Source: Gulbenkiania mobilis (lineage in GTDB: Bacteria; Pseudomonadota; Gammaproteobacteria; Burkholderiales; Chromobacteriaceae). From it: a stretch of 64,000 bases of DNA. This document shows, in pieces, positions 1-8,827 of the stretch. Both the position numbers and the translations under genes were made by a program. The stretch's first letter is position 1. Each line of letters begins with the position of its first letter. Where the stretch lies: NCBI GenBank assembly GCA_004346645.1, contig SMDA01000010.1:1-64000 (forward strand). Direction: 5' to 3'. The notes under the pieces were generated by a model, which was not told where the DNA came from, searched no databases, and saw only the letters and a list, made by a program, of their open reading frames with translations.

Positions 1-157
1 CACGGTGTTCTTTGCACCATCGTTTGCCCACATCGGTTCATTACAGTGGTTGCGCCTTTGGATGCAGGTTATGAACCGCTATCAGCAAAAACATAGGGGA
101 TATCAAGTGCAACAAGCTGCCTCCGCTCCCCAGCCTAACTGTTTGGTCAAGCTGACG

Positions 158-178
158 CCAACAGGCTCCGCCTGTTGG
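158..178 (+). promoter_or_regulatory. Perfect hairpin in the moaA leader
   Basis: An 8-bp perfect stem (158-165 with 171-178) closes a 5-base loop CTCCG about 70 bases before the moaA start. A second run of imperfect inverted sequence follows (181-225). It could be part of a leader RNA controlling moaA, for example of the Moco motif kind found before moaA in other proteobacteria, or a REP-type repeat. I could not match it to the Moco consensus, so function is unassigned. Confidence 0.4.
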
Positions 179-247
179 TACCCTCCGCTTCGCTCCGGCG
201 CAGCTTACCGCGGGCGTTGGGCCTTTTCTGTCCCGGAAGGAACACTC

Positions 248-1222
248 ATGCTCGCCGACCGCTTTGGCCGCTCAATCGATTATCTGCGCGTTTCGGTCAC
301 CGACCGCTGCGACCTGCGCTGCAGTTACTGCCTGCCCAAAGGGTTCAAGGATTTCGAAGAACCCGCTCACTGGCTCACCCATGAGGAGATCACTCGCGTG
401 GTGGCCGCCTTCGCCCGGCTCGGCACCCGGCGTGTCCGCCTTACGGGGGGCGAGCCGCTGCTGCGTCGCGATATCACCGGACTGGTCCGCACCCTGTCGG
501 CGCTGCCTGGCCTGGACGATCTCTCGATGACTACCAACGGCACCCAACTGACCCGGCTGGCCGGACCCTTGCGGCAGGCTGGGCTTGGGCGCCTGAACGT
601 CAGCCTCGACTCGCTGCGGCAGGACTGCATGGCCACTATCACCGGGCGCGACTGCCTGGATAAGGTGACCGCCGGTCTGGAAGCCGCGCGTATGGCGGGC
701 TTCACCCGCATCAAGATCAACATGGTGCCGCTTGCCGGTGTGAACGATGGTGACATTGAGGCGATGGTGGCGTTCTGTATTGCCCAGGGCTTCGTCCTGC
801 GCCTGATCGAGGCCATGCCGATGGGCAGCACGGGCCAAGCCAGCCGCGGGCTGGACCTGCAGACGGTGCTTGCGGACCTTACCAAGCGGTTCGGTCTGGT
901 AAAGGCTACCGAAACACTGGGCGGCGGCCCGGCCCGCTATTGGCAAACGCCGGATGGCGGCTTCACCCTCGGGCTGATCACCCCGCTCTCGCAGCACTTC
1001 TGTGCCACCTGCAACCGGGTGCGACTATCGGTGGATGGCACGCTTTATCTGTGCCTGGGTCAGGAGGCTGCCTATCCGCTCGGACCGCTTCTGCGCGCAG
1101 GGGCAAGCGATGCCGAGCTCGAAGCCGCTATCCGGGAAGCCATCGAATACAAGCCCGAACGGCATCATTTCAACGAAGCGCCCACCCGTGTGATGCGCTT
1201 CATGTCGATGACCGGGGGCTAG
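248..1222 (+). CDS. moaA: GTP 3',8-cyclase MoaA (molybdenum cofactor biosynthesis)
   Basis: First enzyme of molybdenum cofactor synthesis: a radical-SAM enzyme that turns GTP into the cyclic intermediate that MoaC converts to cPMP. The 324-residue protein has the SAM cluster cysteines C21, C25 and C28 (CxxxCxxC) and the second C-terminal cluster cysteines C252, C255 and C269. It ends in the conserved Gly-Gly tail needed in MoaA. The reading frame stays open upstream to position 5, but homology begins at the Met at 248, preceded by GGAAGGAA, so that start is chosen. The carbonic anhydrase gene begins 1 base after its stop, suggesting co-transcription. Confidence 0.95.
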   Translation: MLADRFGRSIDYLRVSVTDRCDLRCSYCLPKGFKDFEEPAHWLTHEEITRVVAAFARLGTRRVRLTGGEPLLRRDITGLVRTLSALPGLDDLSMTTNGTQLTRLAGPLRQAGLGRLNVSLDSLRQDCMATITGRDCLDKVTAGLEAARMAGFTRIKINMVPLAGVNDGDIEAMVAFCIAQGFVLRLIEAMPMGSTGQASRGLDLQTVLADLTKRFGLVKATETLGGGPARYWQTPDGGFTLGLITPLSQHFCATCNRVRLSVDGTLYLCLGQEAAYPLGPLLRAGASDAELEAAIREAIEYKPERHHFNEAPTRVMRFMSMTGG

Positions 1223-1223
1223 C

Positions 1224-1889
1224 ATGCGCTCCGTCGACCCCCTGCTGCAGGGATTCCGCCGTTTCCAGGCCCGCTACTTCGGACGTCGTGACAGTATTTT
1301 CGAAGCCTTGCGTCATGGGCAGAAGCCGGCCACGCTGGTGATCGGCTGTTGCGACTCCCGCGTTCACCCTGCTCTTCTGACCGGTGCCGAGCCCGGCGAA
1401 CTCTTCGTAGTGCGCAACGTGGCCAACCTGGTGCCTCCACACGATCCGGACAACGCACACGCCAGTGTGGCGGCGGCACTGGAGTTTGCCGTCCTGTCGC
1501 TGGGGATCGAGCGCATCATTGTGCTGGGCCATTCAGGCTGCGGCGGCATCCGTGCGCTGCTGACGCGCTGCACCGCACCGGGTAGCGCGCTGACACGCTG
1601 GCTGGACATCGCTATCCCAGCACGCCAGTTTGTCGAGCGGCACCATGCGCACGAAACCGAAAGCGTGCGGCTGAACCTGTGCGAAAAAGGCGGGATCCTG
1701 GTTTCGTTGGAGAACCTGCTGTCCTACCCTTGGGTGCGCGAGCGGGTAGAGGCGCGGACTTTGGCACTGGATGGCTGGTACTTCGATCTGCAGGAAGGGG
1801 CACTGTGGGGATACGACGGCGAAGCACGGCGCTTCCTGCCGCTGGTGTGCCCGCTCCCTGTCCGGTCTGCCGTCTCTCTGCCCACCTGA
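1224..1889 (+). CDS. Beta-class carbonic anhydrase
   Basis: Reversible hydration of CO2 to bicarbonate in the cytoplasm. The 221-residue protein has the beta-class zinc site: C43 within CDSR (with the D44-R46 dyad) and H103-x-x-C106 in HSGCGG. Length is normal for the family. It starts 1 base after the moaA stop, so the two are probably one transcript. There is no obvious biochemical link to cofactor synthesis, and the pairing may simply serve growth under low-oxygen or low-CO2 conditions. Confidence 0.92.
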   Translation: MRSVDPLLQGFRRFQARYFGRRDSIFEALRHGQKPATLVIGCCDSRVHPALLTGAEPGELFVVRNVANLVPPHDPDNAHASVAAALEFAVLSLGIERIIVLGHSGCGGIRALLTRCTAPGSALTRWLDIAIPARQFVERHHAHETESVRLNLCEKGGILVSLENLLSYPWVRERVEARTLALDGWYFDLQEGALWGYDGEARRFLPLVCPLPVRSAVSLPT

Positions 1890-1907
1890 GCCTCCGTGAA
1901 GCAAAGA

Positions 1908-1929
1908 CGCCCGGCGCACAGGCCGGGCG
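1908..1929. terminator. Stem-loop between convergent genes (carbonic anhydrase / moaE)
   Basis: 8-bp perfect GC-rich stem (1908-1915 with 1922-1929) with a 6-base loop, placed between two convergent genes. Neither side has a long T run (CTTTGC on the minus side), so this is probably a weak bidirectional terminator. Confidence 0.5.
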
Positions 1930-1954
1930 GATGGACTTTCTATGGCGCCGCAGG

Positions 1955-2416
1955 TCAGCTTTCCCAGCGCGCGCGTGCGGCCTCGTCGGTCTGCCGTGCC
2001 TCCACCCAGCGATGGCTGCCATCGGCCAGATCTTCCCGCTTCCAGAAGGGCGCCTCGGTCTTGAGATAGTCCATGAGGTAGGCGGCCGCCTCAAACGCCG
2101 CGGCCCGGTGCGGCGACGCCATCAGCACCAGCACGATCCCCTCACCCGGCGCAAGCGCCCCCACCCGATGGATGACGCGGCAGGCAGTGACCGGCCAGCG
2201 GTCTGCGGCAAGGGCGGCGATGCGCGCGATCTCGGCCTCGGTCACTCCCGGGAAGTGCTCCAGCCACAGGGCAGAGAGTGGCACTGCTGCGTCATGGGCA
2301 CGCACCCGCCCGACAAAGGCCACCACGGCCCCGGCATCGCCGGCCTGCGCCAGCAGGGCAGACTCCTCGCAGGCCAAATCAAAGGGTGCAGCCTGGACAT
2401 CCACTTTCAGCCACAT
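1955..2416 (-). CDS. moaE: Molybdopterin synthase large (catalytic) subunit MoaE
   Basis: Catalytic subunit of molybdopterin synthase, which transfers sulfur from thiocarboxylated MoaD to cPMP. The 153-residue protein has the family core with FVGRVR near residues 34-39, the SPHR motif at 101-104 and the two active-site lysines K119 and K126 (LKTEAPFWKRE), at the same numbers as in E. coli. It is the last gene of the mobB-moaD-moaE minus-strand operon, 4 bases after moaD. Confidence 0.96.
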   Translation of the reverse strand: MWLKVDVQAAPFDLACEESALLAQAGDAGAVVAFVGRVRAHDAAVPLSALWLEHFPGVTEAEIARIAALAADRWPVTACRVIHRVGALAPGEGIVLVLMASPHRAAAFEAAAYLMDYLKTEAPFWKREDLADGSHRWVEARQTDEAARARWES

Positions 2417-2420
2417 GGAT

Positions 2421-2669
2421 TCAGCCTCCGGTCACTGGGGGCAGGATGCCCACTTCGGCGCCGTCGGGGATCTTCACCACGCCTCGGGTAACCTGCCGGT
2501 CCACCACCACGCGGAAAACCTTGCCAGGTGCCAAGGCCTCGGCCCAGTCCGGTCCGCGCGCACGCAACAGGTCCAACAGGGCCTCGCTGTCGTCCCCCAT
2601 CCATTCCAGCGTTTCCTGGTTGCGGCCCAGCGCCTCGCGCAGATAGCCGAAATACAGCACGGTGATCAT
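2421..2669 (-). CDS. moaD: Molybdopterin synthase sulfur carrier subunit MoaD
   Basis: Small ubiquitin-fold sulfur carrier of 82 residues. It ends in the required Gly-Gly (PPVTGG), which is adenylylated by MoeB, thiocarboxylated, and gives sulfur to MoaE. Its start overlaps the end of mobB by 4 bases (ATGA), showing translational coupling. The partner MoeB is encoded 3.7 kb away in this window. Confidence 0.95.
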   Translation of the reverse strand: MITVLYFGYLREALGRNQETLEWMGDDSEALLDLLRARGPDWAEALAPGKVFRVVVDRQVTRGVVKIPDGAEVGILPPVTGG

Positions 2670-3163
2670 TGTTCTTTCTCCAGCCAGGCCAGGATGAAGG
2701 CGGCCACGGCATCGGGTTGGTCAAGTGAAAGACAGGGAACGGCGGACTTCAGCGCGGCATCGCTTGCCACGGCGATCACCCACGGGTCATCCGGATGCCG
2801 TGGGGGCTTGCCCAGCGATGGACGGAACACTTCGATCTTGGGAACATCCAGCCCCTTCTGGCCTTCCAGCAGCACCAGGTCCACCGGCGCCAGCCGGGCC
2901 AGTTGCACCTCCAGCGCGGGAGGCGCCCCCTCCCCCACCTCGGCAAACACTCCCCAGCGATAAGGGGACACCACCATTACTTCGGCAGCACCCGCCATGC
3001 GATGGCGATGACTGTCCTTGCCCGGGGCATCCAGGGCGATATCATGATGGCTGTGCTTGATCACCGAAACGCGCAGGCCCGCTTCGGCCAACCTTGGCAG
3101 CAGCCGCTCGATCAGCGTGGTCTTGCCGCTGCCGGACCAGCCGGCCACCCCCAAAACGCGCAT
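2666..3163 (-). CDS. mobB: Molybdopterin-guanine dinucleotide biosynthesis adapter protein MobB
   Basis: GTP-binding adapter that helps MobA attach GMP to molybdopterin, giving the bis-MGD cofactor used by NarG. The 165-residue protein opens with a P-loop (G8 to K14, GWSGSGKTT) and a conserved IKHSHHD segment. A good ribosome site (AAGGAG) precedes the start. mobA itself is not in the window. The gene carries one copy of the TTCGGCCAA word at 3083-3091. Confidence 0.93.
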   Translation of the reverse strand: MRVLGVAGWSGSGKTTLIERLLPRLAEAGLRVSVIKHSHHDIALDAPGKDSHRHRMAGAAEVMVVSPYRWGVFAEVGEGAPPALEVQLARLAPVDLVLLEGQKGLDVPKIEVFRPSLGKPPRHPDDPWVIAVASDAALKSAVPCLSLDQPDAVAAFILAWLEKEQ

Positions 3164-3241
3164 CCCGCTTCTCCTTTTGGCGGATTGTACAACGCAGACA
3201 TTGCGGCTATGGTGCCGCTAGCCCCTCACACGAACACACCC

Positions 3242-3742
3242 ATGAGCCAGACCCTCACCCATTTCGACGCCGCAGGCCAAGCCCATATGGTCGATGTCGG
3301 CGACAAGACCGAAACCCGCCGTGTAGCGGTGGCGACCGGCCACATCACCATGCAGCCCGATACCTTCCAGCAGCTGACGGCCGGCACGGCCAAAAAGGGC
3401 GATGTGATCGGCATCGCCCGGATCGCCGCCATACAGGGCACAAAGCGCACAGCCGACCTGATCCCGCTGTGCCATCCGCTGGCCCTGACGCGCGTGGCGG
3501 TAGATTTCACGCCCGAGCCCGAGGCATGCCGGCTGCACATCACCGTCACCGCCGAGACCGTAGGGCGCACCGGGGTGGAAATGGAGGCGCTCAGCGGCGT
3601 GACAGCCGGGCTGCTCACCGTCTACGACATGCTCAAAGCCGTGGACCGTGGCATGCAGATCGGTGGCGTGCGCCTTTTGGAAAAGCGGGGTGGCAAGAGC
3701 GGTCACTGGCAGGCAGATTCTGACCTGCCGGCGGCTTCATGA
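3242..3742 (+). CDS. moaC: Cyclic pyranopterin monophosphate synthase MoaC
   Basis: Second step of molybdenum cofactor synthesis, working with MoaA to form cPMP. The 166-residue protein has the family signatures LIPLCHPL and the [18 protein letters not shown] block that contributes the active site. The open frame reaches upstream to 2795, but the Met at 3242 (MSQTLTHFD) matches the family start. Its stop overlaps the start of narX by 4 bases, so cofactor synthesis and nitrate sensing appear to be co-expressed. Confidence 0.95.
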   Translation: MSQTLTHFDAAGQAHMVDVGDKTETRRVAVATGHITMQPDTFQQLTAGTAKKGDVIGIARIAAIQGTKRTADLIPLCHPLALTRVAVDFTPEPEACRLHITVTAETVGRTGVEMEALSGVTAGLLTVYDMLKAVDRGMQIGGVRLLEKRGGKSGHWQADSDLPAAS

Positions 3743-5673
3743 CCATCCACCGGAAGGAGGAGCCCACTGTGATCCCGGTGCCCGCCCGCATGAAACGGTT
3801 GTCGACCAAGCTGCTGGGGCTGACCGCCCTGTCGCTGTTCGTGGCCATGATCGCCATCGGTTACACCCTCGTGCTGTCGTGGAAGCTGGAAGGCGGGGCG
3901 GCAGCCATCAATGACGCCGGCAGTCTGCGGATGCGATCTTATCATCTGGCCTACCTCTTGGCCCAAGGCGCTCCCGCCCAGGCGGTTCGCAATGAGGCCG
4001 GCATTTTCGAGGACACTCTAGAGCGGCTGCAGCGTGGCGATCCGGCACGCCCGCTCTTCCTTCCCGACAATGCCGATGTACGCGAGCAGGCCGCACTGAT
4101 CGCCCGCCGCTGGCAGGATGATATCCGTCCGCGTGTGGATCATAGTGTGGACACACCCGCGGCCGGGCTGCGGCTCTCGGCCGAGGCGGTGGACGGATTC
4201 GTCGGCGAAATTGACCGACTGGTGGGACTGGTGGAGCGTGACAATGCCCGCAACACCACCTTGTTGCGGCTGTTCCAGACCGTACTGATCGCCCTGGCGA
4301 TCGCCGGCACGGTGACGATGACCTACCTGATGTTCCTGCTCATCATCCGCCCGCTCAACGCGCTGGGCGGCGCCATTAGCCGCCTGCGCGACGGTGACCT
4401 GAACGTACGGGTACCGGTGGAAACCGACGATGAATTTGGCCTGCTCTCGGCAGGATTCAACCAGATGGCCGACCGCCTGCAGGACCTGTACATCACCCTG
4501 GAGCAGAAGGTCCGCGACAAGACGCAGGCGCTGGAGAACCGCAACCGTCAGCTGTCCACGCTGTACGAGATCACGGCCTTTCTGCACGAGTCACACAGCC
4601 AGACATCGATGTGCGAGGGCTTCATCGAGCGGCTGATGGCGCTGTTCAATGCCGATGCCGGCAGTGTGCGGCTGGTCGACATGGAGCGCAATCGCCTGGA
4701 CCAGATCGCCCATCGCGGCCTGCCACCAGAGCTGGTGCGCGAGGAGGAATGCATGCCGATCGCCGGCTGCTACTGTGGCGACGCAGTCAGCCAGCCCTTT
4801 GCGGTGCTGCACCGCTTCGACCACCAGCCGGAAGACGTGCAGAAGACCTGCAGCCGGCTGGGCTTCGCGGCGATCTCGGTGTTCCACATCCGGCACAACC
4901 ATCAGGACATCGGTATCTTCACGCTCTACTTCCGCGGCAGTCACACCCTCTCGGCAGCCGACCAGTTCCTCATCGAGGCCCTAGGCCAGCATCTGGGTGT
5001 GGCGATCGAGAACCAACGTCTTGCCGCACGTGATCGCCAGTTCGCCGTCGCGGAAGAGCGCAACCTGATGGCGCAGGGCCTGCACGACAGCATCGCCCAG
5101 TCGCTCTCCTTCCTGAACCTGCAGGTGCAGATGCTGGAAGATGCGCTGGCGCAAGGCGATCAGCCCGGTGCGGACGAAAACCTCGCTTTCATCCGCGAAG
5201 GCATCCAGGAATGCTATGAAGATGTGCGTGAACTGCTGCTCAACTTCCGCACCCGCATCAGCCGCGAGGAATTCCCGGCCGCTGTGCGCAGCGTGCTGGG
5301 CCGCTTCGAGAAGCAGGCCCAGGTCAGCACCAGCCTGGAAATGGAAGGCGACGGGCTGCCGCTCAATCCCCAGGAGCAGCTTCAGGTGATCTTCATCCTG
5401 CAAGAGGCACTCTCCAACGTGCGCAAGCACGCCGGCGCCAACCGCGTGAAAGTGGCAATCCGCAATGCCGGCGACTTCATGATGACGATCGACGACGACG
5501 GTTGCGGCTTCGACCCCGAGACCGTCACCGGCAAGCAGGCGCGTCATGTCGGCCTGTCGATCATGCACGAGCGCGCCAGCCGCATCCACGCAACTATCCA
5601 TATTTCCTCGGTGCCCGAACACGGCACTCGATTGGAACTCGTACTGCCCAAAGAGGAGCGAATCGCCGCATGA
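3739..5673 (+). CDS. narX: Nitrate/nitrite sensor histidine kinase NarX
   Basis: Membrane sensor kinase that detects periplasmic nitrate/nitrite and phosphorylates NarL. The 644-residue protein has TM1 near residues 25-47, the periplasmic P-box nitrate motif ([15 protein letters not shown]) at about 57-71, TM2 near 174-203, a HAMP domain, a GAF-like central module with a cysteine cluster ([10 protein letters not shown]), a HisKA_3 domain with the phospho-acceptor H449 (GLHDSIAQ), and a C-terminal HATPase with DDDGCGF. A Met at 3790 (MKRLSTK) is a possible later start. It overlaps moaC (ATGA) and narL (ATGA). Confidence 0.93.
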   Translation: MTIHRKEEPTVIPVPARMKRLSTKLLGLTALSLFVAMIAIGYTLVLSWKLEGGAAAINDAGSLRMRSYHLAYLLAQGAPAQAVRNEAGIFEDTLERLQRGDPARPLFLPDNADVREQAALIARRWQDDIRPRVDHSVDTPAAGLRLSAEAVDGFVGEIDRLVGLVERDNARNTTLLRLFQTVLIALAIAGTVTMTYLMFLLIIRPLNALGGAISRLRDGDLNVRVPVETDDEFGLLSAGFNQMADRLQDLYITLEQKVRDKTQALENRNRQLSTLYEITAFLHESHSQTSMCEGFIERLMALFNADAGSVRLVDMERNRLDQIAHRGLPPELVREEECMPIAGCYCGDAVSQPFAVLHRFDHQPEDVQKTCSRLGFAAISVFHIRHNHQDIGIFTLYFRGSHTLSAADQFLIEALGQHLGVAIENQRLAARDRQFAVAEERNLMAQGLHDSIAQSLSFLNLQVQMLEDALAQGDQPGADENLAFIREGIQECYEDVRELLLNFRTRISREEFPAAVRSVLGRFEKQAQVSTSLEMEGDGLPLNPQEQLQVIFILQEALSNVRKHAGANRVKVAIRNAGDFMMTIDDDGCGFDPETVTGKQARHVGLSIMHERASRIHATIHISSVPEHGTRLELVLPKEERIAA

Positions 5674-6326
5674 GTGAAACTGTCCGAATCCTGCTGGTCG
5701 ACGACCATACCCTGTTTCGCAGCGGCCTGAAGGCCCTGCTGCAGCGCCAGGCCGATTTCGAAGTAGTGGCCGAGGCCGCAGACGGCCTCGAAGGCGTGAA
5801 GCTGGCCGAACAGCTACGCCCGGACGTGGTGCTGCTGGACCTGGACATGCCGGTGATGCACGGACGCGAAGCGCTGGCGCAGATCGTTGATGCCTGCCCT
5901 GACACCGCAGTGCTGATGCTGACGGTGTCGGAAGACGGCGAGGACCTGACCGAATGCATGCGTCTGGGCGCGCGGGGCTATCTGCTCAAGAAGATCAACA
6001 CCGACTTCCTGCTGTCGAGCATTCGCCGCGCGGTGGAGGGAGACAGCGTGCTGTCGCCGGAGATGACCGCCAAGCTGGTGGCACGGTTGCGCCAGCCGGT
6101 GCAGGCCAAGCCAACCGAGCTGGACAGCCTAACGCCCCGGGAACGCGAGACGCTGGGGTTCCTGGCACGCGGGGCCAGCAACAAGGAAATCGCGCGCAAG
6201 CTGGATCTGGCGGAGAGTACGGTCAAGGTGCATGTGCAAAACATCCTGCGCAAGCTGAACTTGCACAGCCGGGTGCAGGCCGCGGTGTACGCGGTAGAGC
6301 ACGGGCTGGACCGCGCGCAAGACTGA
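5670..6326 (+). CDS. narL: Nitrate/nitrite response regulator NarL
   Basis: Response regulator of the NarL/FixJ family, 218 residues. The receiver domain has the acidic DD pair at the N-terminus, phospho-acceptor D57 (LLDLDMP) and a conserved Lys in LLKK. The C-terminal LuxR-type helix-turn-helix begins LTPRERETL. It overlaps the narX stop by 4 bases. Expected targets are narK and narG further along; I could not find clear paired NarL heptamers there, only a partial one near 19355. Confidence 0.92.
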   Translation: MSETVRILLVDDHTLFRSGLKALLQRQADFEVVAEAADGLEGVKLAEQLRPDVVLLDLDMPVMHGREALAQIVDACPDTAVLMLTVSEDGEDLTECMRLGARGYLLKKINTDFLLSSIRRAVEGDSVLSPEMTAKLVARLRQPVQAKPTELDSLTPRERETLGFLARGASNKEIARKLDLAESTVKVHVQNILRKLNLHSRVQAAVYAVEHGLDRAQD

Positions 6327-6333
6327 GGATTCT

Positions 6334-7101
6334 TCAGGCAGAAGGGGCGGCTGCGCCCGGCTGCCCGCAGGCCGGACACGCTGGATCACGCTCAAAGCCC
6401 ATTTCCCGCCAGCACGCCTCCAGCGCGTCGTAGCTCAGCAGGCGCCCGACCGGTGGCCGACCGACGCCCATCAGCAGTTTCAGCGTTTCGGCAGCCTGGT
6501 GCGCTCCCACCACCCCGACCAGCGGTGCGAACACCCCGAAGGTGGCACAGGGGCCGTCGCCCGCCTCCTCGCCGGGAAACAGGCATTCATAACACGGGCT
6601 CGCAGGATCGTGCGGCAGGTATACCGAAAGCTGGCCTTCGAAGCGCACCGCCGCGCCCGACACCAGCGGCACCCGGGCGGCGAGCGCGGCCCGGTTGAGC
6701 GCCCGCCGGGTGGCATAATTGTCACTACAGTCCACCAGCACGTCCACGGTGCGCGCCAGCGCCGTCAGGGTAGGCTCGTCCAGACGCTCCCGCAGGGCCT
6801 GGACCTGCACCGCCGGGTTGAGCGCCCGCACCGCATCAGTGGCAGCCTCCACCTTTGGACGGCCAAGATCGGTTTCGCGATAGGCGATCTGCCGCTGCAG
6901 ATTGGAGAGCTCCACCACATCGTGGTCGGCCAACAGCAGTCGGCCCACGCCGGCCGCTGCGAGGAAGGGCACCACCGTGGCGCCCAGCCCGCCGCAGCCG
7001 AGCACCAGCACCCGGCCTTCGGCCAACCTGGTCTGGCCTTCGATGCCCACTTCCTTCAGGAGCAGATGGCGGCTGTAGCGCAGCAGGATTTCGTCGTTCA
7101 T
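6334..7101 (-). CDS. moeB: Molybdopterin-synthase adenylyltransferase (MoeB/HesA/ThiF family)
   Basis: E1-like enzyme that adenylylates the C-terminal glycine of MoaD. The 255-residue protein has the nucleotide-binding GCGGLGA motif, the DHDVVELSNLQRQ block, and two zinc-binding Cys pairs (CYEC and CPAC). The family overlaps with ThiF, but the Moco gene context favours MoeB. The start at 7101 (MNDEILLRYSRH) has a GAGGA ribosome site; the frame is open 34 codons further upstream without homology. It is convergent with narL, 7 bases apart. Confidence 0.92.
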   Translation of the reverse strand: MNDEILLRYSRHLLLKEVGIEGQTRLAEGRVLVLGCGGLGATVVPFLAAAGVGRLLLADHDVVELSNLQRQIAYRETDLGRPKVEAATDAVRALNPAVQVQALRERLDEPTLTALARTVDVLVDCSDNYATRRALNRAALAARVPLVSGAAVRFEGQLSVYLPHDPASPCYECLFPGEEAGDGPCATFGVFAPLVGVVGAHQAAETLKLLMGVGRPPVGRLLSYDALEACWREMGFERDPACPACGQPGAAAPSA

Positions 7102-7168
7102 GGCTGTTCCTCGTTCTGGCGGCCGATCTAACCATGCGCCCCGCACCGCTGGCAATGCCCTGTTCCGG

Positions 7169-7211
7169 CTACGCCTTCCGGCGTAGTCCGCCTCCCCTTC
7201 CAAGGAAGGGG
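7169..7211. repeat. Two adjacent hairpins in the moeB-modE intergenic region
   Basis: First stem CTACGCC/GGCGTAG (7169-7175, 7180-7186) with loop TTCC; second stem CCCCTTCC/GGAAGGGG (7194-7201, 7204-7211). The segment 7180-7195 matches 19361-19376 (upstream of narG) at 15 of 16 bases, so it may be a piece of a dispersed intergenic repeat. Confidence 0.4.
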
Positions 7212-7237
7212 TTGGCGTCGCGTCCGGAACCGGCTAC

Positions 7238-7261
7238 CGTTATGTACCTCACGTAATAGCG
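7238..7261 (+). promoter_or_regulatory. Candidate ModE operator
   Basis: Inverted half-sites CGTTAT (7238-7243) and ATAGCG (7256-7261) are separated by 12 bases. ModE sites in enteric bacteria have the same outer form, CGnTAT facing ATAnCG. It lies 6 bases before the modE start, where it could overlap the transcription or ribosome-binding region, giving molybdate-dependent self-control of modEABC. Confidence 0.45.
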
Positions 7262-7267
7262 ATACCC

Positions 7268-8083
7268 ATGGCCGACATTTCCTCCAGGCTGGCAGCCGAT
7301 CTGCCCTTCGGTCCCGGCCTCAGCCCTGCGCGCCTGGCCCTGCTCGAAGCCGTGGCGCGCACCGGCTCCATCAGCGCGGCTGCGCGCGCTGTCGGGCTGA
7401 GCTACAAGGGGGCGTGGCAGGCGGTAGAAGCCATGAACAACCTGAGCGACACCCCATTGGTGGCCCGCAGCGCCGGCGGCCGCGAAGGCGGTGGCACTCG
7501 GCTGACAGAACGCGGCGCCACTCTGCTTCGCACCTGGCAGGCAGTCGCCCAGGCCCAGGCGCGCTTCCTCTTAGCGGTGGAAGGCGTGATCCGGACCACC
7601 GATGATCTTGCCCTGCTCCAGAGGCTGACGATGAAGACTTCTGCCCGCAACCAGTGGTACGGCCGCGTGCATACCCTGCGCCCCGGCGCGGTGAACGATA
7701 TGGTGGAGGTGGAGCTGCCCGGAGGGGACCGCCTGACCGCGCTCATCACCCGCGAAAGCTGCGAACTGCTGGGGCTATGCCCGGGCAGCGAGGTGGTGGC
7801 GCTGGTGAAGGCCGGATCGGTGCTGCTGGCCACTGGCGACACCGACCACTTGGCGGTGCCCAACCGCCTGACCGGTACCATCAGCCGCCTCACCGCCGGC
7901 GCGGTCAACTGCGACGTGGTCATCGACCTGCCTTCGGGGCAATGCGTGGCGGCCACGGTGGACCGCAGCAGCGCCGAGGCGTTGGGACTGGTGCCGGGCC
8001 TGTGCGCCACCGCGCTCTTTTCGGCCAACCAGATCATCCTCGGGGCTTTGCCCCGACTGCACACGGAGCCCCCTCGGCCATGA
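7268..8083 (+). CDS. modE: Molybdate-responsive transcriptional regulator ModE
   Basis: Represses molybdate uptake genes when bound to molybdate. The 271-residue protein is full length: an N-terminal LysR-like winged helix (residues about 18-85, with SISAAARAVGLSYKGAW), then two TOBE/Mop molybdate-binding modules (about 120-190 and 195-262). Its stop overlaps the modA start (ATGA), so the regulator leads the modEABC operon. A candidate operator sits just upstream. It carries a TTCGGCCAA word at 8020-8028. Confidence 0.95.
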   Translation: MADISSRLAADLPFGPGLSPARLALLEAVARTGSISAAARAVGLSYKGAWQAVEAMNNLSDTPLVARSAGGREGGGTRLTERGATLLRTWQAVAQAQARFLLAVEGVIRTTDDLALLQRLTMKTSARNQWYGRVHTLRPGAVNDMVEVELPGGDRLTALITRESCELLGLCPGSEVVALVKAGSVLLATGDTDHLAVPNRLTGTISRLTAGAVNCDVVIDLPSGQCVAATVDRSSAEALGLVPGLCATALFSANQIILGALPRLHTEPPRP

Positions 8084-8826
8084 ACTTCCGATTGACCGCA
8101 CTGGCGGCTCTGTTCGCCATGCAGCAGGCGGCGGCCGCCGACCTGACGGTGGCCGTGGCCGCCAACCTGCAATACGCCTTTGAAGCCTTGGCACGCGACT
8201 TCACCCAACGCACCGGCCTGACCGTAGAGCCAAGCTACAACTCGTCGGGCAAGTTTGCCGCGCAGATCCAGAATGGTGCGCCGTTCGACGTCTTCCTTTC
8301 GGCCGACCGGGAGTTTCCGGACAGGCTGGCCGCCTCCGGTCAGGCAGCCGGTGCCCCTCGTGTCTATGCCCGCGGCGTGCTGGTGCTATGGACGGCCGGC
8401 GACGCCGACCTGAGCGACTGGCCAAAGCTGCTGCGGGAGGGCACGGGCAAGGTGGCGATCGCCAATCCGGACACAGCACCCTACGGGCGAGAAGCAGTGA
8501 ACCTCCTCACGCACTACCGTCTGCTGGAGCGGGTGAAGCCGCGTCTGGTGTATGGCGAAAGCATCGGCCAGACCACGCAGTTCATCGAAAGCCGGGCGGC
8601 CGAGGCAGGCTTCACTGCCAAATCGCTGGTTCTTGGCCCTACCTTGCAGGGCAAAGGCCGCTGGGTGGAGCTGCCTGCCGGCAGTTACCGCCCGATTGCC
8701 CAGGCGGTGATAATCACCCGCTACGGCGCCACCCACGCGCCCACGCAGGCGCGCAAGTTCGTGGACTACCTCTTCACCCCGGCAGCCCAGGCGGTGTTCG
8801 CCCGCTTCGGCTACCTGAAGCCCTGA
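8080..8826 (+). CDS. modA: Molybdate ABC transporter substrate-binding protein ModA
   Basis: Periplasmic molybdate-binding protein of 248 residues. It has a Sec signal peptide ending near residue 19 (AAAA|DLTVAVAANL), the typical NSSGKFAAQI oxyanion loop and the DVFLSAD segment. The start at 8080 overlaps the modE stop by 4 bases. The frame is open further upstream, inside modE, but the signal peptide fixes the start. It feeds molybdate to ModB/ModC for cofactor synthesis. Confidence 0.95.
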   Translation: MNFRLTALAALFAMQQAAAADLTVAVAANLQYAFEALARDFTQRTGLTVEPSYNSSGKFAAQIQNGAPFDVFLSADREFPDRLAASGQAAGAPRVYARGVLVLWTAGDADLSDWPKLLREGTGKVAIANPDTAPYGREAVNLLTHYRLLERVKPRLVYGESIGQTTQFIESRAAEAGFTAKSLVLGPTLQGKGRWVELPAGSYRPIAQAVIITRYGATHAPTQARKFVDYLFTPAAQAVFARFGYLKP

Positions 8827-8827
8827 C

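Noticed and set aside
1679..2491. 270-residue plus-strand frame across the carbonic anhydrase end and moaE
   Set aside because: Runs through the stem-loop and antisense to moaE; no recognisable domain.
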